Of a DNA stretch of 47,321 nt, positions 1-26,868 are shown in pieces. The number at the start of each line of letters is the position of its first letter. Position 1 is the stretch's first letter. Source of the DNA: Apostichopus parvimensis. Lineage: Eukaryota > Echinodermata > Holothuroidea > Aspidochirotida > Stichopodidae. The stretch spans positions 149,968-197,288 of the forward strand of contig KN883582.1 in assembly GCA_000934455.1 (NCBI GenBank). Direction: 5' to 3'. The position numbers and the translations under genes are program-made. Below the pieces are notes generated by a model. The model had not been told where the DNA came from. It saw only the letters and a list, made by a program, of their open reading frames with translations, and made no database searches.

Positions 1-22
1 CAACACAGATTTGTTTTTTTCA

Positions 23-15960
<15,938 letters not shown>

Positions 15961-16133
15961 TTTCGGGATCTTTTCCACCAAAATACACCCTCAAGAGATC
16001 CCGTAGTGTCTCTACAACATGAGAACAGGAACTTTCCCGAAATTTCCGGGGCTGTTTCGAACTTTTCTTCAGGAGGTAAGAAGAGACAAAGGCCACCCCT
16101 GCGACAAAAGGTACGTAAGAATTTATAATTGCT

Positions 16134-16152
16134 CATGCGCATACTGACGTCA
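16134..16152. promoter_or_regulatory. CRE and NRF1-like site, likely CHD4 promoter
   Basis: A perfect palindromic CRE (TGACGTCA, 16145-16152) lies about 185 bases upstream of the CHD start codon. It is preceded by CATGCGCAT (16134-16142), which resembles an NRF1 half site. Paired CRE and NRF1-type sites are common at TATA-less housekeeping promoters. The transcription start itself cannot be read from sequence. Confidence 0.6.
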
Positions 16153-16445
16153 ACAGATGAAAATCTATCCCATAATAGTAACTCTAATCTATCCCATCAT
16201 AGTTCTCAAGAATCTCATAGCTTGATACCCCTATAATTTTTGGAAAATGATACAGTTTCGTTAACAGCTCACAAACGGCACCGATAAGCATTTTTCTGTG
16301 CATATATAAATATACTATCTTTATTGTTTTAATGTATTACATAATTTAGTGCTTTTTCAATGTTTTTATTAGAAATTTTTAATTTTTACTCCACCTCCTT
16401 ACTGACAGATTTGGAGACTCATGGTTTGTTTGCTCTACATACCCT

Positions 16446-16490
16446 CATTTGCATAATTGGACCAGCAGCCATTGAGCCGCGTGGGCGGGG
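16446..16490. promoter_or_regulatory. Octamer, CCAAT, EGR1 and GC-box cluster
   Basis: Within 45 bases are ATTTGCAT (16447-16454, POU octamer), ATTGG (16456-16460, inverted CCAAT box), GCGTGGGCGG (16479-16488, EGR1 consensus) and GGGCGGGG (16483-16490, Sp1 box). The cluster lies about 500 bases upstream of the CHD4 start and could be part of its promoter or that of an unseen plus-strand transcript. Confidence 0.5.
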
Positions 16491-18796
16491 AAATAATCTA
16501 TTGACATGATGTGGCTGAAAAATTGCAAAGAATGTGAGCATTAATTAACCAGACAACATTGACGGGTAGGTATGGGGGGATTAAAGCGTAAACACTTACA
16601 GCTCTAAATAGTGCTCACGAACTTGTGCGCGACCTTGACTTGGAATAGCTGTAGACTTTCCCTTGTCATTAGCTAAGCTGGGTGAGAATTAACCGATAGG
16701 AAAGTTTGGCACTCGAAATAAAGTGATTTGTGCGCTGCTTTTAAACTAAAAGGGGAGTTAAAGCGATATTTCTTGATTGCAGAGAATGTTTTAATGGTTT
16801 CAGTAGAGCCTTTCGTGTGACTTTTGTTACATTGCACAACATGTATTATTTTGAAATCACAATTATCTCTAGGCCTAAATAGCGAAAAGGACGGATGGCT
16901 TTCTAGTTGAAATTGCACTCACCCTATTCAATTGACAGTACTCTGCACTGATTTATTGCAGTAACGAAAGTCGCGCCTAATTCCTCCTTTCTAGTGGTTT
17001 TTTATGCATGCATGCCTGACATATTCTAATAACCAGTAATCCGAGTGGGCTATGCCTAAGCATGCATTGTATCATGAGGCTAGAAAATTATACAAATTTA
17101 GCTTCATATTGTAAACTACTTTAGGCCTATCGAATATTCATGAGGGGATCTGCTATACAAATGCCATAGAAACCTGATGCAGGGACATATATTGGCAGCC
17201 TTATAATGCGAAATATACCGGCCAGGTTTCATCAGAGGCTTATCTGGTATACTCAGTAAGAGGTTCCACCTGCAAATAGGCTGCTAAAATACACGAGTAT
17301 TCTCACGGCTTAGCGGTATCTTCGAGTTATGGAAGTCCCTCGGTGTACTATTACTCAAAGAAAACCCTTAGGCTTACATTGCAGAACAAAATTTGACGCC
17401 AATTTGCAAGAATTTATTATGATATTGTCCATGACAGAAGTTTTATGACGGACTTACCGTTTATGTGGGGTCATTTCATTGGTACTATTCTCGTTATTGT
17501 GTCCCTGGATCCAGCTGGCAATATATACTTATATAAACTGCACTCACTCAGGAATGACCCAACACAAGGTACAACGTAACAGCTATAGCATCGTCAAACT
17601 ACTAGTCCATGATCTCACAAAGTGTCAAAATTGTCCAGGGATTCTAGCTTACATCTAGAATGGACTGTCTCGATCGACTGAGACTTTAGTACTGTCATGG
17701 TGCATCTGTGGCGTGCGCAAGGTGGGGTGGGGCTTGCCCGTACCTCCCCGTGGGGTATTGATCAATCGCGGAGTTCTTACATTCATTCGGGGGGGGGGGG
17801 GATTAAGCCACCCCTCCCAAGTTTTTCTTTGCCTTAAGCTCCCGTTGTCAACCTTACACAACAGTTCAAGAGTACTTATTAGCAAAACCTTGCATTTAGA
17901 CCAAATTATAGACCTACTTATATAAATATCCCTCAGCAAGCACCATTTGTCATCTATAGACGTTTTCCCCTAATATGCGACTCTGTTTTTACCTCCATGT
18001 TATAAGCATGCTGAATTACCAAGTCGAGTCTCTCACATATTGTAGTCCCGATCGTTGAAACCAAAGCAAGCCAACCTGACTCCCCATTACACCTCAGAAC
18101 TTGGTGGCACTAGTCCGTCAGCCAAAAAAATTAGGAGTGGGGAGGGGGTGGGAGAAGAAGGTTTGTCCGAAAAAAGAAGTTTAATTGGCAAAATTTGTTC
18201 TTAAATTTGCTCGTAGAGATATTTCCTGGTATATGCCATGAACAAATGTAAAGGAAAGGTTGTATTTTTTTTTAAATTTTATAAAAGAAAATTCTGAGTA
18301 TTCCAACAGGGACTAATTTTCTACAGTGCCTTGATACAAAGGGACGGTGGGGGAGAGGAATTTCTATTGCAATACCTTCTACATATTTCATCAGCAATTT
18401 TGGTAGTCTTTACTGTAGTGACATGAGTGAAGGGAGGGGGAATGGGGCCATTCGATCCCCTACCTCCACCATCAGTGTGTTGGAAACCGTCAGCTATTTT
18501 TTTCTTCAAAATTCAGGTCTTTTATAGCACAATTTTGCATTCAGACCTACTTTATAGACCCAATTTAGTCTTTAGACCTCACAATGCACAATTTTACATA
18601 TACACCGTGAATTTTCTCCAGGAAAGACTCCTACACTGGAGACGCATGCAACCAACCCACATCCACACCCCTCATTTGTGAAATTCTTTTCCAAAATGTT
18701 TAATTCCCCTACCTTAATCAGTGAGGGGGGTTTGAACGAAGAAGGGGCAGAAGAAAGAGAAATGGGGCCAGTAAATAAGCATTTGGTTTAGTAACA
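16491..18796. other. Intergenic DNA, no gene recognised
   Basis: Between the CHD promoter region and the first SINE copy. It contains poly-G near 17789-17801 and two related fragments (about 17865-17930 and 18515-18600) sharing TAGACC- and ATTTTGCATT-type phrases, probably pieces of one dispersed repeat. No ORF with a recognisable domain. Confidence 0.55.
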
Positions 18797-19008
18797 TTTT
18801 GTACATGTATGTATTTTAGATCCTCCTGCAAGCAGGAACTCCCGAAGAAGCCATCATTGGCTTATCAAAGCCGCAAGCTGACCGAAATTAGTCTCTTAAA
18901 TTCATATTTAACCTCCATGATTATGAATTGTCAACAACTCTGTAACTGGATGACTTACATTAATCTTGGATTGAAAGGCACCGGCATTAACCACTGAGCT
19001 AACACTAC
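18797..19008 (-). mobile_element. tRNA-derived SINE (family B), decayed copy
   Basis: Matches the better copy at 46903-47157: GCAAGCAGGAACTC, then GAAGAAGCCAT, then GCAAGCTGACC. On the minus strand the tRNA-like 5' end gives TAGCTCAGTGGTTAATGCCG (A-box type). The B box is lost by decay. A TACATACATGTAC-type tail lies at the other end. Confidence 0.75.
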
Positions 19009-19181
19009 ATATTTCCAGTTGTCACCTATAATGAGGGGCTGTACAACCTGCTGTCACTTGATCATACACAGAGTATGCATGTAAAGTCATAAAGACAACA
19101 GTGAACCCTGTACAAGAGAATAAAAAACTGGGAGAAAATCTGTAAGAATTTCTCCCCCATTACTTTACCTACCCTCAGAAT

Positions 19182-19228
19182 GTATCTTCTTCTACATGGG
19201 GTATGTATCTTCTTCTACATGGGGTATT
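19182..19228. repeat. 24-bp tandem duplication
   Basis: TGTATCTTCTTCTACATGGG followed by GTA occurs twice in a row. Confidence 0.85.
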
Positions 19229-20654
19229 TTCAAGGCACCAAAAGACCCATGAAACTTTTTGAAGGGAGGTGTTGTAGGTCCACCACCTTTAATCCCATTT
19301 TGTAGTGAATACTTCCATATGAAACTTTCTCTTAAATCAAATTACAAAAATAAATTAAAGAATAACTAATTTCCTTCAATTAATTTAATATATATATTTT
19401 GGATGATGGTGTTGTGGGGGACGGGGTGGGGGGGGGAGGATGGCAAACATCTTAATCAAATGGGAGAATACATAAATGAAATATGTATTAGGGAAAATGG
19501 TAAAGCAAATACCTGACAACCATGTCAATTAAGATGAGATACAAGAAGGACTATTTTCAGTATTTCGTTTTCTCTCTTTTATTAAACTTCTTTTCCTCTC
19601 TCCACAATACTTTGGAATTGCATAATACTAGCAATTGTACATAGGCTGCATGATCTCAGCGAGGTATTTACTAACACAGAAAACAAATGCATCATTACAG
19701 CTGGTGCAGGCACAAAGACAAGTTCTCTACCTACTAGAACAGAGATCCTAACATACCCGTGTAGACCATGATGGTTCCACACTATAAAGATAGAGAATGT
19801 TGATTCAGTGACAACAGATCTTAGATTTATCAAATGAGGGAGGCCAGCAGATATATATCAGTAGATTCTGAAATTACTTTCAAAATAGTGGTGCATCAGA
19901 AAGCATTGATCAAAAGTAAGGAATACCCACTCGCAAAACATGCTAAAAATATTTCCACTACGTATATGGTTTCCAGCACAAATTCTTTTTGCAGGTAATC
20001 TTTCGTGCCCCGATAGATTCAAATGGGTGGGGAGGGGGGGGGACCAGATCCACTTTCTAGGATCCACCCATGTGGTAATAGTAAAATAGCAGACTTTTTG
20101 AGTTTTGGCAGTAAAATTGAACATGCAAAAGTTTTTGAGTTGTCGACTTCCTTCTCACTGCATCACATTTCTAACACATGGAATAAAAATCATTTCATGT
20201 TGTCACCTGACAAAACCTTATTTGTAATAGGTCAAGTTTCCACTCTTAAAAAGCTGCCGAGATGTAGAGCAGTATTTGTTGTACAAAACTGTAGTAATTT
20301 CATTATTTTTTTATGATAGAACAGACTTTGTTACATCTTCAAATTGCTAGCAAATAACAAAGACAACAAATTATTCCCTCCCTGGAAAGTGATGCAATGC
20401 CAAATGTCTGGAATCTATGGCAGAGCATTCCTAGAGTACTGGCTTTAATAACATCAATGTCATAATAAGTCCAGGAGGGCAATATAACAGAAAAGAGGGT
20501 ACTTTAATCTCTGATGTGAACTGACAAAAGAGAGAATGGGCCTAAACAGTAACAGATGATAGTACTGCTTGGGAAAAAGAATAAAAAAATTTGATCGTGA
20601 AATGGGAGAAAGGAATGAAGTTAAGTGTGAAGCAATCCAGGAGTTGAGAGTTTT
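19229..20654. other. Region downstream of SSR3, possible 3' UTR
   Basis: Includes a GT/G-rich stretch at about 19408-19440. It may hold the SSR3 3' UTR: minus-strand AATAAA (plus TTTATT) occurs near 19577, but no site can be called with confidence. Confidence 0.4.
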
Positions 20655-20721
20655 TCACTTTGTTCCAGTTGACAGCAAGGCAAGAAGGCCAGCTCCCCCA
20701 AGGATGGACAAGGCATAATTA
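20655..20721 (-). CDS. SSR3: SSR3 exon 5 and stop
   Basis: [20 protein letters not shown] then K and TGA. This is the C-terminal membrane span; the family ends in LLSTG(S/T)K. Acceptor CTCTCAG. Confidence 0.95.
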
Positions 20722-23700
20722 CTGAGAGATAAAAGAATATATGTTAAGGAAAATGTGTACTTTATTGTATGAAATTAAAAAACGGAAAATACCATCCTGA
20801 TGAGTGCGTGTTGTAGTGTAACTGGATTTCAATGCAGCTGAAAACTCAAAGAGTGCAACCGGAGATTTAAGGGTGAATTATCCAAAACCTTCCCTCTCCT
20901 CCCCCCCCCCCCCCCCCCCCCCATCCCCTTCCTCTGAACATTCCCAAAATTATAGACGTGGAAGTATTTGATTTTTCCCAAGTTTCCAACCACTTCTGTG
21001 CAGTTACAACATATTTTGCTTCACATCCACTTTATTATACAAAGACACAACTCAAAATTCCAGTATCGACATCTCGAAACGAGATGTATGGAACTGAACG
21101 GAAATTTTAACCTCCCAGGATGGTTAGATTATCTTCCTCTTCTTGTCCCAGTGATAAAATCAATTACCTAACCTCTGGGACTATTCATTTAAAAAGCAGA
21201 TTTCATAGCAAGGATACACACTGGCATCAAAGGTATATAGCAGGAAGAAAGATGCTACCAGAATGATGAGGATAAAGAGCGTATTGTTGTAGAAGATGGA
21301 GAAGGTGGTGGCTTCGTGGTCCGCTACTTCATTCTTCTTCCACAAAATTCTGCAAAAGAAAGGAGAGAACTACAATGTGAAGCCATTCCAAAAATATCGG
21401 AAAAAAAAAAAAAAAATAGTATTGAAATATAATAATAATAATAGTTGTGTAAAAGTAATTTGGCCTGACGTTTTCATCCTAGCAGGATCTTCTTCAGAGG
21501 CTCTGAAGAAGATCCTGCTAGGATCGAAACGTCAGGCCAACTTACTTTTACACATTCTCTTACACAGGCTCTCTAGTGGATAAGCAGTTTGCTAACAGTT
21601 TTATTTTGTTTTAATAATAATAGTTATCAGCAGTTATTTTTACGATGCTCAAGAGGCCACAAATGTGGGAGAAACCTGCAAGGCTCATGGATTACAACTT
21701 ACACATTTAGTGGCTTCCAGTTTAACATTCTAACTCAAAATTTAGAATCTTTTTCAATTTTAGAAAGTCATTTCAGATGGAGAAAACCATAGATTGCTCT
21801 TGGATGAAAACCCCACCTTACTATGACCCGGCCGGGGAACGAACCAGGAACCTCCCGATTGCTAAGACTCATTGCTTTAAATGCCACCGCCTATATCCAC
21901 TCGGCCACAGCACTGGTAATATACAATGTTATTTGATTTCACAAAGCCACGATTGAAAAATCTACATGGGCATATAGGATCGTAGAGATGCATGGACAAG
22001 TAGGAGGGAGTTCACACGGACAGAGGCAGTGGTTGGTGGGTACAGTAGGAGATTCTCTTGAAACAGCACTTTCCACAGACGATACTGTGTGTGAGGTGTG
22101 TTAAAACATTGTTGTTTTCCCTCTTACCCACCCTCCTTACACCCCTAACTGCCCTCCTCCCCCCCCCCCCCCCGATGACATTGACGATAAAGGGAAAGAA
22201 GAGAAAGAGGAGTGATGGTCATAGTCATGAGAACAGAAGGGGTAATAAAAGGTTATAAAGAAAGAGGGTAAGGAAGAGGATAATGATGACAAGGAGGAAG
22301 GACAAATAGAAAGTTAAAGTAGTGACAATTAAAGAGACTACGGTATCTGGTGTACCGCATTGCATTCAAGGAATGAGCGTCCTTCAACAGATGTGCAGGC
22401 ATCAAATATTTGGGAGCACTCACCTTTCGTCTTTTTCCTTACGAGACATCTTCTTGGCTTCCACAGGAGTCAATTTTTTAAGCACCTCTTTAGACACAGC
22501 ATCTTCCCGTTTCTGCGCAATTCTAGCGAATGATAAAAGTAGTTTGCGTGGTAACACAAGACTTCAATACTGCACAAAGCTTTTGGAAATCTTACCTAAA
22601 TCTTTTAAAATCATCATTTTCTTTGGCAATAAAAATTTGACAGGGAAAATTTCAAAGACACTACAGAATGTCGAAGAACCTCTTAAAATACTTTGTACGG
22701 TCTTCGTCATACATGCAGAGGATGTTTTTACTTACCATTAAATGTAAGGTACAGGTCTCTTGTGACAACTGAGATGCTTTGCTAGACCTTGAAGTTTATA
22801 TGTTGTGTCATGAAGTTAAACAAACAAGAGATCATAACCCATTTGTCAACATAAAACTATGTTTGTAAATCAAAGTATTACCATATTTTCTACTACTTAT
22901 TGTGCTTTCACTTTTCCGTACAGTATTTACGAGCTATTTACTGGCTAAATGCCAGTGGACTTTGTTGTTTGGCAGTAGAAAAACAGGCACTTGCATTTGC
23001 TGCTTGGCGATATTAAGACCATAAACACATGAAAGGTAGGATGAAATCTTCAATAAATAACAAAAATAATCACATGAGTTGCATGCCTAACATAGGCTCT
23101 GTATTATTGCATATTATTGGCAAATAGTATTTAGCTGTTCTCATACACCTGTACAGTATAAACTGATGTGTGTTGTAATTCAGGAAAATGCCTGTGATAA
23201 CTTGACTTTAGCCAGTAGATTTTTCAAGCACTCTTATTTATTTTGCATGTGACTAAACTTGTTAAATTTTAGGCTTGAAGTCTCCAGTTACTCACGTAAA
23301 TCTTTTGCAGGCGCCATGATATATCACTTGAATCAAATCAACAATCAGAAATGCTTTATATTGGAGTTGGGCAGATAGAAGTTCAAGCGGTATTTCTGAT
23401 ATCACTTTTAGTTCTCGAGAAATTACCCTTAAAAACAGCGGTGGTTCATCAATTTAAGAGACTGGAGTACATAGTCTAACACACAGACCATTAGGTCAAT
23501 TCCTTATATTGCAACACAAATCTCACATGGAACACATTAGACTTTCACGATCTAACCTGACATATTTATAATATGTTTACAAATTCGAAGATAAATGGTG
23601 ATTGACTGTTGTCGAAAGGCGCTTTGTTGTTTTCTACAAACATAAAGAGAACCTGTTTTGGATGAGTTATCAGAATAAATAAAACAATGGATTAACATAA

Positions 23701-25129
23701 ACATTTAGGTCTTCAAGGAGGAGCCAACATCACCATCAATTTATCCTTGAGGGAGCATTCCAGAGAATTGTTTTAAAATTGAATATCTTGTAAATCAAAT
23801 TTGCTCAAGAATCATTACTAGCACACTAAAGCAAAGCCTTTAAATGTAAAGATATCAATATAGTCTTACTTGTGCCTAAGCGAAAATTTTACATTTCTGT
23901 AGGCAAAGGCAATCAACCAGGTGCTTAATAGTGTGACCACAGCAAAGAGAATGATCGTCTGGGTTTGAGTAATGTCTAATTGGTGAATGCGCCAAAATAG
24001 CCCTAAAAGGAGAAAGAGGGAGAACAATGGTTACTGAGATCATGGCTGAGTTTTGTGAGATCAACATAATTTTAGGTAATAATCAAAACTTTATCATTCT
24101 GCTTTAATTTGGCATTCAATGCTTGAAATACCAAATGCCAACACTGAGGCATCAATTTCACAACACCCAGTTCACCACATACTTTAACATAATAACACAA
24201 TAGTGCCTCATTGCAAATGCCATATTTACTTTGAGGTGCTCAAAGAATAGATTATGGTGTCAAATGCTACTGAGAAGTCTAGTAAAACCAATAGTGCTTC
24301 CTTGTTTCTTGACAACAGTAAAAAGTCATTCAACACCTTTGTTGATTTTCAACTATCTGATTTCATAGATAGTTTGATCAGATTCTGCAGAAAATAGAAA
24401 GAATACTGTTTGTAATGGTCAGTAGTCAAACTGCTCAAGGGAAGAACATTTTTCCAAACTTTGCCCATGCTATTAATTTGTGTATCAAAATACAAATATT
24501 TATGTTTTTTTTTTTCACTGTGGCTGTTGTGGCCAGGGCTTTGTAGATAAAAATTACAACTGAAAATGTTGTTACAATTTGACTAACAGACATGGCAAGT
24601 AGAGTGTCTATCACTGTCACAGCTGCATATATTATAACACAGTGCATGAAGTTACCCTACACCACCATACTATTACTACTACTGCTAGTACTAGGCCTAC
24701 TACGAAACTGAGCTATTAACAGATTAGCCTGGTAATGTGTTCCAGGTTTTATATTAGAACAATTTGCCTAAGCATTTTAAAGATCAAATCATGGGCCTAG
24801 CCTAGAGGTACCATTACACACAAACACTAACTTAATCGCTGCATACAGTGAATTAAAAAACAGTTGCTGCACGCATGGGCTATGGTGTGTTGGCAAGGTC
24901 TAATACACGTAGGCTAGCTTATAGTTTTGTATCATGTATGTTAAAGCTACGTGGCACATGAACTAACGCAGTGGGAATCAATCACTTTAGACTTACATAT
25001 TGGTAAGGCTGCCACAATCAATGCATTGCCATAAAACAACGCAGATGATTTCGTAGAGATATTTCTACTGAAATCCTGCAGCAACAACTCTTCTTCTCGG
25101 GTAAATTTTTTGCCTCCGGAGCTGGGCAT
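20655..25129 (-). CDS. SSR3: SSR3 / TRAP-gamma, translocon-associated protein subunit gamma, complete, 5 exons
   Basis: Subunit of the TRAP (SSR) complex, which sits beside the Sec61 channel in the ER membrane and helps translocation of some signal-peptide proteins. Five exons (24997-25129, 23870-24002, 22424-22522, 21218-21349, 20655-20721) join in frame to 564 bases including the stop, giving 187 aa against 185 in human. Conserved blocks: [20 protein letters not shown] near the N-terminus, [33 protein letters not shown] and ALLSTGTK at the C-terminus. Four hydrophobic segments fit membrane spans near 31-50, 57-78, 145-161 and 169-185, with a charged cytosolic loop of about 60 residues between spans 2 and 3. 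All junctions are GT/AG. The gene lies on the same strand as CHD4 but about 4.7 kb upstream of it. Confidence 0.97.
20901..20922. repeat. 22-base poly-C run
   Basis: Unbroken C22 in SSR3 intron 4 (poly-G on the transcribed sense strand). Confidence 0.97.
21218..21349 (-). CDS. SSR3: SSR3 exon 4
   Basis: Residues about 121-165: [20 protein letters not shown], then membrane span 3 and YTFDASV. Two GT donors are possible. GTATCC after AGTGT was chosen because it keeps phase and restores VNYALSI, as in human VNYILSI. Confidence 0.93.
21446..21554. repeat. Near-perfect 109-bp palindrome
   Basis: Two arms of about 54 bases around a centre at 21500. Left arm ends TAGCAGGATCTTCTTCAGAG, right arm starts CTCTGAAGAAGATCCTGCTA. 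Arms differ at only a few positions (for example TTTTCATCC against GGATCGAAA). It lies in SSR3 intron 3 and would fold into a long hairpin in RNA or DNA. It is probably a foldback or dispersed inverted element; no target duplication was confirmed. Confidence 0.93.
21638..21912 (-). mobile_element. tRNA-derived SINE (family A)
   Basis: Minus strand begins GTGGCCGAGTGGATATAGGC (tRNA Leu/Ser-like A box) and has the B box GGTTCGTTCCC (plus 21835-21845). The body matches a second copy at 36336-36600, sharing CCACAAATGTGGGAGAA and ACCATAGATTGCTCTTGGAT. Located in SSR3 intron 3. Tail not resolved. Confidence 0.85.
22424..22522 (-). CDS. SSR3: SSR3 exon 3
   Basis: Residues about 89-121: [17 protein letters not shown], then MSRKEKDER, the charged cytosolic loop nearly identical to human SSR3. 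Acceptor TCGCTAG, donor GAAAG|GTGAGT. Confidence 0.95.
22880..23160. repeat. Dispersed repeat shared with 36150-36780
   Basis: Shares TGTGCTTTCACTTTTCC, CTACTGGCTAAATG-type and GTATT(A/T)T...TATTGGCAAATA-type phrases with the region upstream of the transporter gene. Function unknown; in SSR3 intron 2. Confidence 0.55.
23440..23760. repeat. Dispersed repeat shared with 41090-41590
   Basis: Common phrases in the same order: GTAGTCTA-type, CACATAGACCAT-type, GCAACACAAA, CAATGG(A/G)TTAACA and AGGAGCCAACATCA. The copy in the transporter gene intron is about 170 bases longer. Confidence 0.65.
23870..24002 (-). CDS. SSR3: SSR3 exon 2
   Basis: Residues 45-88. [20 protein letters not shown] continues into membrane span 2 and [14 protein letters not shown]. 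Acceptor TTTTAG, donor CACAA|GTAAGA. Confidence 0.96.
24003..24996. other. SSR3 intron 1, nothing recognised
   Basis: 994-base AT-rich intron. No repeat or extra exon recognised. Confidence 0.55.
24997..25129 (-). CDS. SSR3: SSR3 exon 1
   Basis: Residues 1-44, from [20 protein letters not shown] to ALPI, plus one base. Holds the N-terminal cytosolic segment and most of membrane span 1. Donor AATAT|GTAAGT. Confidence 0.96.
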
Positions 25130-26149
25130 CTTGTTATGTTCTGGTTGGCCTACAGTTGTACAAGAGAAAGGTCGGTGGATTAGAAGTCAAGAAACAGCCG
25201 TTTTCACAAAACAAAAGAGAGGTCGCTATTCACATTTTGTCAAAAACCGTCGAAGGTTTTGTACCGCAGATATATTTGCTCGGCTCAGAGCCGTAAACAG
25301 TAAATAGAGAGGTATCATATGGCTGTGACTTGGCATTTGCAATTTTCCATTCATAATCTTACTCTGTTCAGTTTATAACTTAGTATATTGTTAGCAATTA
25401 TAGGGCAGCTAGAAAACTTCAACTTGTTTAAGGTGCTTTGGGTTGTTGCTATTAGGGACGTTTCTAGGGTCTGTAATCGGGGGGGGGGGGGCGGGGGAAG
25501 TAGAATAATATCATTCCATCTAGAATAATACTTTTCAAACTGGGTGGATTCGCAAGGAGGGGTGCCGAACCGCAAGCTCGAAACTTCAGCAAATATAACA
25601 CGACTGGGTTATCAATTCTTTGTACCTTAAATAAGCGGCCGGGTACTCAGTAATATTTTAAGGTGCTAAATCGAACTTCAATTGGAGGTATTCAGACCAT
25701 TTTAAAGTTAGTCTGTAGCATTTCCATCTTTATTGTGGGTTATTCAAGGGAGATAGTAACAAAATTTCAGTTAATTGTAAGTTCGAATTTCGTCAAATCT
25801 TATAATAATGTTAGCCTAAAATTAGAAATTTTAGAAATAGCCTAATATCATGAGCGTGATGAGCGGTTAAAATCAATCTTGTGTTCTATTTTTAAGCCAT
25901 TCCTTCAATAAGTGCGGCCTACAATCTTGAAGTCACGCACACTACTTACCAATGAAATCAGAAGAAATGCAAAATATATGAACATTTCGCTAAAACTAAC
26001 TGAAATAGCGCATACTGTCCAGGTGTCTACATTATCGTAAGCCTACTTTCTTCCTACAGGAAGTGGACATCTCGGAGGGGAGGAGGACTGCCCCCCCCCC
26101 TCGCAGGCTACGGCCCTGCTGAAAAATAAAACTCACTTATAATTACAGT
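25130..26149. other. SSR3 upstream region, no gene recognised
   Basis: Holds the likely SSR3 promoter and 5' UTR just right of 25129, a poly-G run at 25479-25491 and otherwise AT-rich DNA. No TATA box or clear motif cluster was found near the start codon. Confidence 0.5.
26080..26117. mobile_element. Solo transposon end, similar to the adjacent hAT-like element
   Basis: Minus strand starts CAGGGCCGTAGCCTGCGAG and runs into poly-G. It resembles the CAGGCGCGTAGCCA terminus 50 bases away. No partner end was found. Confidence 0.4.
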
Positions 26150-26157
26150 CAGTGTAT

Positions 26158-26823
26158 CAGGCGCGTAGCCAGGATTTGTTCATGGGGGGTGTTTTGCTGG
26201 AGACTGACATGGGGGAGGGGTCTAAGGGGTCTAAGGGAAATGGAATTTTAAGGCCTCAAGATGCAAAATGGTGCAATGTTTGAGCTCAAATCATGCAAAA
26301 GAATATTGATAATTATTTTGTGGAATAATTCTATTCACATCAGAAAAATGTAATCCTATATAGACTCAATTATTGATGCAAGGAAAATGCGAACCTAAAG
26401 AGATACCTTTATCAATATATATAATTTACAAGCAACTAGGTTCAATTTCAACTCAAAAGTTTGAACTGTAAGAAGGATAATTTGGGGAATCAGAGATAAA
26501 AAGATCAAGGCAATTGCGGACCTATAGAGTTCCCCTTCGTTTGGACTGTAGAAGTCTGTTGACAAGCAAACTGGGAACCCAAAGAGTTGACGGTACTCTC
26601 ACATCATTGATTTTGGCATATTTGGTATTTGGTATATTTGGTTCTCTTAGAGTCTCACTAAAAGTAAAGCTAAAATCCCATTAGTGAGGCCCGGAGGAGG
26701 GTGCGATAAATTATCACTAGCGTTTTTCTCTAAGTCACTGGTGTTTTCTGCATATATTTTTTGGGGGCACTTGGGCCATGGGGGGTGTTTGAACACCCAA
26801 AACACCCCTTGGCTACGCGCCTG
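26158..26823. mobile_element. Non-autonomous hAT-like element, 666 bp, intact termini
   Basis: Perfect 14-bp terminal inverted repeats CAGGCGCGTAGCCA / TGGCTACGCGCCTG, flanked by a perfect 8-bp target duplication CAGTGTAT (26150-26157 and 26824-26831). An 8-bp duplication with CAG...CTG ends is typical of hAT transposons. No transposase ORF inside. Confidence 0.93.
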
Positions 26824-26868
26824 CAGTGTATTGGAATTACTTGCCATATATTGAGCAGGCAATGTCAT

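Noticed and set aside
21820..21912. Functional tRNA gene on the minus strand
   Set aside because: A and B boxes are present but the cloverleaf is poor and the sequence continues into a repeated body, so it is a SINE head.
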